A stretch of DNA of 11,365 bases from Baffinella frigidus. Taxonomy: Eukaryota; Cryptophyceae; Cryptomonadales; Baffinellaceae. Below the pieces are notes generated by a model. It was not told the origin of the DNA. It was given only the letters and a program-made list of their open reading frames with translations, and did not search any database. The stretch covers positions 139,708-151,072 of the forward strand of contig MU646645.1 in the NCBI GenBank assembly GCA_026770585.1. The letters are read 5' to 3'. Of the stretch, positions 11,201 through 11,365 are shown in pieces. Both the position numbers and the translations under genes were made by a program. Positions within the stretch are counted from its first letter, which is position 1; every line of letters starts with the position of its first letter.

Positions 11201-11317
11201 ACCTATACCCCAAACCATGAACCCCGACCCTAAACCCTAAACCGTAACGCAGGGGTGGTGGTGTCGATGACGCTCTCGCTCTTCGAACTCCCCAACGACG
11301 GCGACTTGTTCGGCCAC
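5050..11317 (+). CDS. FAD-linked oxidase (PCMH-type, BBE-like), N-terminal part, 11 exons
   Basis: I infer an FAD-dependent oxidoreductase that would oxidise a small organic substrate such as an alcohol, sugar or alkaloid-like compound; the substrate is unknown. Joined exons give about 238 codons. In order: a P-G-x-x-x-Y-E-V-A-R lead-in, A-W-N-N-M...I-V, DVQAAIIYAAQHNL, NALVLDMSRM, VDATRKTATVQ, AGTRWGDLDG, SVIGTALHGGHGFLERMFGL, VSDNVMSAEVVLADGQVV and NEDLYWGIRGGGGNLG. These match, in the right order and spacing, the FAD_binding_4 fold of the berberine-bridge/FAD-linked oxidase family. Junction phases agree throughout (0, 0, 2, 0, 0, 1, 1, 0, 1, 1, then 0 at 11317). The C-terminal substrate domain lies beyond the window; relatives run about 450-500 residues. 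The ATG at 5050 has A at -3 and G at +4. The exon 1/2 junction is the only uncertain join. Family assignment is strong; function is not resolved. Confidence 0.9.
5482..5541 (+). CDS. Oxidase exon 2, copy A
   Basis: The 20 codons read AWNNMSSGIPSG... and end in LATAPA. This matches the W-N-x-x...P-x-x-I-V segment of FAD-linked oxidases. The donor is GCG|GTAACC. The acceptor taken is CGGCAG|GCATGG. The upstream frame is also open (...SMGRQAWNN), so the true 5' end could lie further left. A full-length second copy lies at 5729-5788. Confidence 0.75.
5542..6074 (+). other. Oxidase intron 2 and its repeats
   Basis: It holds exon 2 copy B, G-rich telomere-like repeats on the sense strand at 5605-5695, CCCTAAA at 5795-5825, runs of CCATGAA and CCATCAA at 5838-5935, and CCCTAAA at 6011-6047. 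Each variant forms its own block. The 5605-5695 block is one of the few in the wrong orientation for this gene. Confidence 0.85.
5729..5788 (+). CDS. Oxidase exon 2, copy B (possible alternative exon)
   Basis: It has the same length (20 codons), the same phase at both ends and no stop. It reads GMWNTVILGIPSG... and ends in LATAT, then a GT donor. It shares the block GGAATCCCCTCCGG and CTCGCCACGGCC with copy A, but the first eight residues differ. It could be a mutually exclusive alternative exon or a decaying duplicate. Including both copies would duplicate a core strand of the FAD domain. Confidence 0.5.
6075..6148 (+). CDS. Oxidase exon 3
   Basis: It encodes DVQAAIIYAAQHNLDLCVTV followed by ARQS, ending in phase 2 (CA|GTAACC). 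The acceptor is AACCAG|GACGTG. This is the D-V-x-x-A-(V/I)-x-x-A-x-x-H-(N/G)-L helix and following strand of PCMH FAD domains. The end of the exon aligns with the usual G-G-H-S flavin-binding turn, which here reads A-R-Q-S. Confidence 0.88.
6252..6348 (+). pseudogene. Exon 3 tail copy 1
   Basis: The block CTCGACCTGTGCGTCACTGT is stuttered three times (6258-6311). It is followed by two copies of the GGCGCGCCA element, and ends TCTCA|GTATTC with the same phase and GT donor as exon 3. The start of the exon is missing and there is an in-frame stop after VARH. This is debris from duplication of the exon 3 donor end. Confidence 0.7.
6390..6415. repeat. Hairpin with 11-bp arms
   Basis: ATTCCAAATAG (6390-6400), loop TCAA, then CTATTTGGAAT (6405-6415), a perfect inverted repeat within intron 3. 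It follows a poly-C tract. Confidence 0.85.
6502..6549 (+). pseudogene. Exon 3 tail copy 2 (donor lost)
   Basis: It reads CTCGACCTGTGCGTCACTGT then GCGCGCCAATCTCA, the same as the exon 3 end, but the donor GT is now AT (TCTCA|ATAAAC). The exon start is absent. Like copy 1, it is followed within about 30 bp by an ACCAATG motif and then GACTTCGAACC. Confidence 0.7.
6632..6667 (+). pseudogene. Exon 3 tail copy 3
   Basis: It reads CTCGACCTCTGCATCGCGGT, then CACA|GTAACA. It matches the end of exon 3 with a deletion of the GCGCGCCAGT stretch, and the donor GTAACA is intact. Confidence 0.6.
6764..6795 (+). pseudogene. Exon 3 tail copy 4
   Basis: It reads TGTGCATCGCGGTCGCGCGC then CAGTCGCA|GTACAC. 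This is the last of the exon 3 donor-end copies, and it keeps the same phase 2 and GT donor. If used, it would encode VARQSQ like the real exon. Confidence 0.65.
7066..7123 (+). CDS. Oxidase exon 4
   Basis: It encodes YCMNDNALVLDMSRMTECT and is joined to exon 3 in phase 2 (CA+G). The acceptor is an AAG (ACAAG|GTACTG) at the end of a CCCGAAA array. The donor is ACG|GTACAC. It matches the y-c-x-x-d-x-a-(L/V)-V-(I/L)-D-(M/L)-S-R-M strand that follows the flavin-binding turn in FAD-linked oxidases. Confidence 0.88.
7124..7312 (+). repeat. CCCTAAA array, oxidase intron 4
   Basis: The array fills almost the whole intron: CCCTAAAGCCTACA at the start, a perfect CCCTAAA core at 7184-7240, then CCCCAAA variants up to the exon 5 acceptor. 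Confidence 0.9.
7313..7345 (+). CDS. Oxidase exon 5, copy A
   Basis: It encodes VDATRKTATVQ with acceptor ATCAG|GTGGAC and donor CAG|GTGCGA, phase 0 at both ends. With 11 codons it is the smallest exon here. It matches V-D-x-x-x-x-T-A-x-V-x-x-G of the family, just before A-G-T-R-W-G. Confidence 0.88.
7479..7517 (+). CDS. Oxidase exon 5, copy B
   Basis: It encodes the same 11 residues (VDATRKTATVQ) from 7485, preceded by TGCACC (C-T), with the same donor CAG|GTGCGAAC. It differs from copy A at three positions, all silent third-codon changes. It could be an alternative exon or a recent duplicate kept in frame. Including both would duplicate the strand. Confidence 0.55.
7783..7793 (+). pseudogene. 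Exon 6 head copy, cut by a hairpin
   Basis: GGTGCAG|GCTGGCACGCG repeats the acceptor and first 11 bases of exon 6 (GCGGGCACGCG). Homology then stops exactly where a 15-bp-arm hairpin begins (7794-7826). Confidence 0.65.
7909..7969 (+). CDS. Oxidase exon 6
   Basis: It encodes AGTRWGDLDGKCEAVKLATT plus the first base of a Gly or Ala codon (phase 1). The acceptor is GGTGCAG|GCGGGC and the donor ACAG|GTGCGC. A-G-x-R-W-G-D-(L/V)-D is the well-conserved FAD-domain block of this family. Confidence 0.9.
7970..8729 (+). other. Oxidase intron 6
   Basis: It is mostly unique sequence without heptamer arrays. It holds exon 7 copy A at 8546-8590 and two hairpins: ACGTTTTCC/GGAAAACGT at 8171-8192 and TTTTGCACCG/CGGTGCAAAA at 8462-8486. 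A minus-strand open frame at 8484-8269 has no family features and I do not call it. This may be an inserted, decayed element. Confidence 0.6.
8546..8590 (+). pseudogene. Exon 7 copy A (broken donor side)
   Basis: Acceptor TTTCAG|TCGCGATGGATCCGAGC leads into ASVIGTALL, nearly the same as exon 7. The end has diverged (CTACAA|GTCGGG instead of CACG|GTCAAC), so it no longer exits in phase 1. It lies upstream of the intact exon. Confidence 0.65.
8730..8774 (+). CDS. Oxidase exon 7
   Basis: It encodes AMDPNASVIGTALH with phase 1 at both ends (G|GAGCG... CACG|GTCAAC). The acceptor is GTGGCAG; AGGAG three bases later is also possible in the same phase and would drop one residue. In BBE-like enzymes this stretch leads into the G-G-G-x-G-x-L loop and often carries the cysteine that binds FAD. 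No cysteine is present here. Confidence 0.82.
8775..9057 (+). repeat. CCCTAAA array, oxidase intron 7
   Basis: A short CCCGAAA run right after the donor (8783-8800) passes through CCCCAAA variants into CCCTAAA (8930-8970) and mixed units up to the exon 8 acceptor. The whole intron is repeat. Confidence 0.92.
9058..9104 (+). CDS. Oxidase exon 8
   Basis: It encodes GGHGFLERMFGLVSDN. The acceptor is CACCAG at 9052-9057 and the donor AAC|GTGCCT. It matches G-G-x-G-(F/W)-L-x-R-x-x-G-L-x-x-D-N, one of the best-known signatures of the family. Two copies of its tail follow. Confidence 0.92.
9131..9405 (+). repeat. CCCGAAA and CACGAAA arrays, oxidase intron 8
   Basis: About 17 CCCGAAA units occupy 9136-9250, nearly perfect. 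After an exon 8 tail copy, a mixed CACGAAA/CCCGAAA block runs to 9400. No CCCTAAA units are mixed in. Confidence 0.93.
9262..9284 (+). pseudogene. Exon 8 tail copy 1
   Basis: ATCTTCGGGCCCGTCTCTG, then ACAAC|GTGTGTCTCCC, repeats the end of exon 8 (ATGTTCGGACTCGTCTCTGA) with its donor and the next about 25 bases of intron (TCTCCCGAA). Confidence 0.75.
9401..9414 (+). pseudogene. Exon 8 tail copy 2
   Basis: CGGTCTGTGACAAC|GTGCCT followed by CCTGCTCCC is a second, shorter repeat of the exon 8 donor end plus the start of the intron. It lies directly after a CACGAAA/CCCGAAA array. Confidence 0.65.
9604..9688. repeat. 17-bp minisatellite, five units
   Basis: GGTCAAAACGGCCGAAC is repeated five times in exact tandem from 9604, then degenerates (GATCAAAGACCGAAC). 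A degenerate GGTTGAGTG-type tract precedes it (9486-9580). It lies in oxidase intron 8. Confidence 0.92.
9726..9750 (+). pseudogene. Exon 9 head copy
   Basis: ACAG|GTGATGTCCGCTGAAGTG encodes VMSAEVML and is cut off at 9750. It repeats the start of exon 9 with a good acceptor and lies upstream of the intact exon. Confidence 0.75.
9757..9940 (+). repeat. CCCTAAA array with a CCCTAGA block, end of oxidase intron 8
   Basis: CCCTAAA units run up to the exon 9 acceptor (CTAAG|GTG). A block of five CCCTAGA units lies at 9795-9829. The array sits between the exon 9 head copy and the intact exon. Confidence 0.92.
9942..9996 (+). CDS. Oxidase exon 9
   Basis: It encodes VMSAEVVLADGQVVIASP and ends in phase 1 (CCCG|GTGAAA). 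The acceptor is CTAAG at the end of a CCCTAAA array. It matches v-x-x-(A/V)-x-(V/L)-V-x-A-D-G-x-(V/I)-V of FAD-linked oxidases, between D-N-(L/V) and the N-x-D-L-x-W block. Confidence 0.9.
10171..10210 (+). pseudogene. Exon 9 tail copy 1
   Basis: GCAGAAGCGGTGCGGACGGA continues into DGQVVIASL and the donor TTG|GTGCGC. It repeats the second half of exon 9 with a small deletion before GACGGA. Confidence 0.7.
10310..10325 (+). pseudogene. Exon 9 tail copy 2
   Basis: TGGCAGACGGGCAG|GTAGGCAGC repeats the L-A-D-G-Q part of exon 9. It is short and follows the second copy of a 57-bp intron repeat. Confidence 0.5.
10598..10648 (+). CDS. Oxidase exon 10
   Basis: It encodes LNEDLYWGIRGGGGNL, phase 1 at both ends. 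The acceptor is GGGCAG|GTTTGA and the donor TTGG|GTGCTC. It is the classic N-x-D-L-(Y/F)-W-(A/G)-(L/I)-R-G-G-G-G-N-(F/L)-G signature of the FAD-binding domain. No broken copy of it was noticed. Confidence 0.93.
10649..11252 (+). other. Oxidase intron 10
   Basis: It contains an inverted pair CCTAAGTCAACT/AGTTGACTTAGG (10694-10705, 10779-10790), three copies of an ACGCGT...TTCTTGTACG motif (10895, 10974, 11166), the exon 11 head copy, a GAGGGA/GAGA microsatellite (11091-11166) and a short CCCTAAA stretch before the acceptor. Confidence 0.75.
11071..11092 (+). pseudogene. Exon 11 head copy
   Basis: TTGACAG|ACGTGGTGGTCTCGATGACT encodes VVVSMT in the correct phase and then runs into a GAGAGG microsatellite. 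It repeats the start of exon 11 and lies upstream of the intact copy. Confidence 0.7.
11253..11317 (+). CDS. Oxidase exon 11 (last exon in window)
   Basis: It encodes G + VVVSMTLSLFELPNDGDLFG + H. The acceptor is AACGCAG|GGGTGG and the donor CAC|GTACCC (phase 0). It matches G-V-V-(T/V)-x-x-x-(F/L) after G-G-N-(F/L) in the family. The gene continues to the right. Confidence 0.88.
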
Positions 11318-11365
11318 GTACCCCCCAATCCCTACACCCCTTGACCCAAGCCCTGACCCCCCTTC

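Noticed and set aside
10865-11233. 122-residue plus-strand open frame in oxidase intron 10
   Set aside because: It ends in microsatellite-encoded GRGRGR/RERERE, and the FAD-domain reading is carried instead by exons 10 and 11.

Overview
The window looks like nuclear DNA of a GC-rich, intron-dense microalga. It holds two divergent protein-coding genes split into many small exons. The introns are built largely from 7-bp repeats of the plant/algal telomere type (CCCTAAA) and variants of it. The minus-strand protein starts with a signal-peptide-like segment followed by an LRLRGGG motif, which would suit an alga with a secondary plastid (cryptophyte, haptophyte or stramenopile). That placement is a weak inference and no species is claimed. 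There are no bacterial operons, tRNA, rRNA or CRISPR arrays.

Left half, minus strand (4890 down to the left edge): a gene for a highly charged protein I do not recognise. Exons read at 4890-4102, 2643-2488, 1988-1932, 1676-1584, 1054-1004 and about 248-154. They join in one frame, all phase 0, with AG acceptors and GT donors. Its introns carry CT/CA microsatellites, TTTATGG and TTTAGGG arrays (seen on the + strand), a TCAA/TCAG/TCAC tetranucleotide tract, a roughly 75-bp-arm inverted repeat at 2041-2228, and many broken copies of the gene's own exons.

Right half, plus strand (5050 to the right edge): the N-terminal half or so of an FAD-linked oxidase (PCMH-type FAD-binding domain, berberine-bridge-enzyme-like family). 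I reconstructed eleven exons by matching codon phase at every splice junction: 5050 to about 5214, 5482-5541, 6075-6148, 7066-7123, 7313-7345, 7909-7969, 8730-8774, 9058-9104, 9942-9996, 10598-10648 and 11253-11317. They give about 238 codons; the gene continues past the window. None of these exons except the first is evident as a long open frame.

The two genes start head to head across about 159 bp (4891-5049), which must hold both promoters.

The most striking result is how the introns are made. Nearly every exon in both genes has one or more broken copies in the flanking intron, and the copies follow a rule. Copies of the exon head (acceptor side) lie upstream of the intact exon, and copies of the exon tail (donor side) lie downstream. 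This is what tandem duplications with one breakpoint in an exon and the other in an intron would leave when the reading frame is kept. The repeat arrays also change strand at the shared promoter, so most pre-mRNA carries the C-rich version. That version lacks both GT and AG and so adds no splice sites. Two exons of the oxidase have complete second copies of the same length and phase and may be alternative exons.
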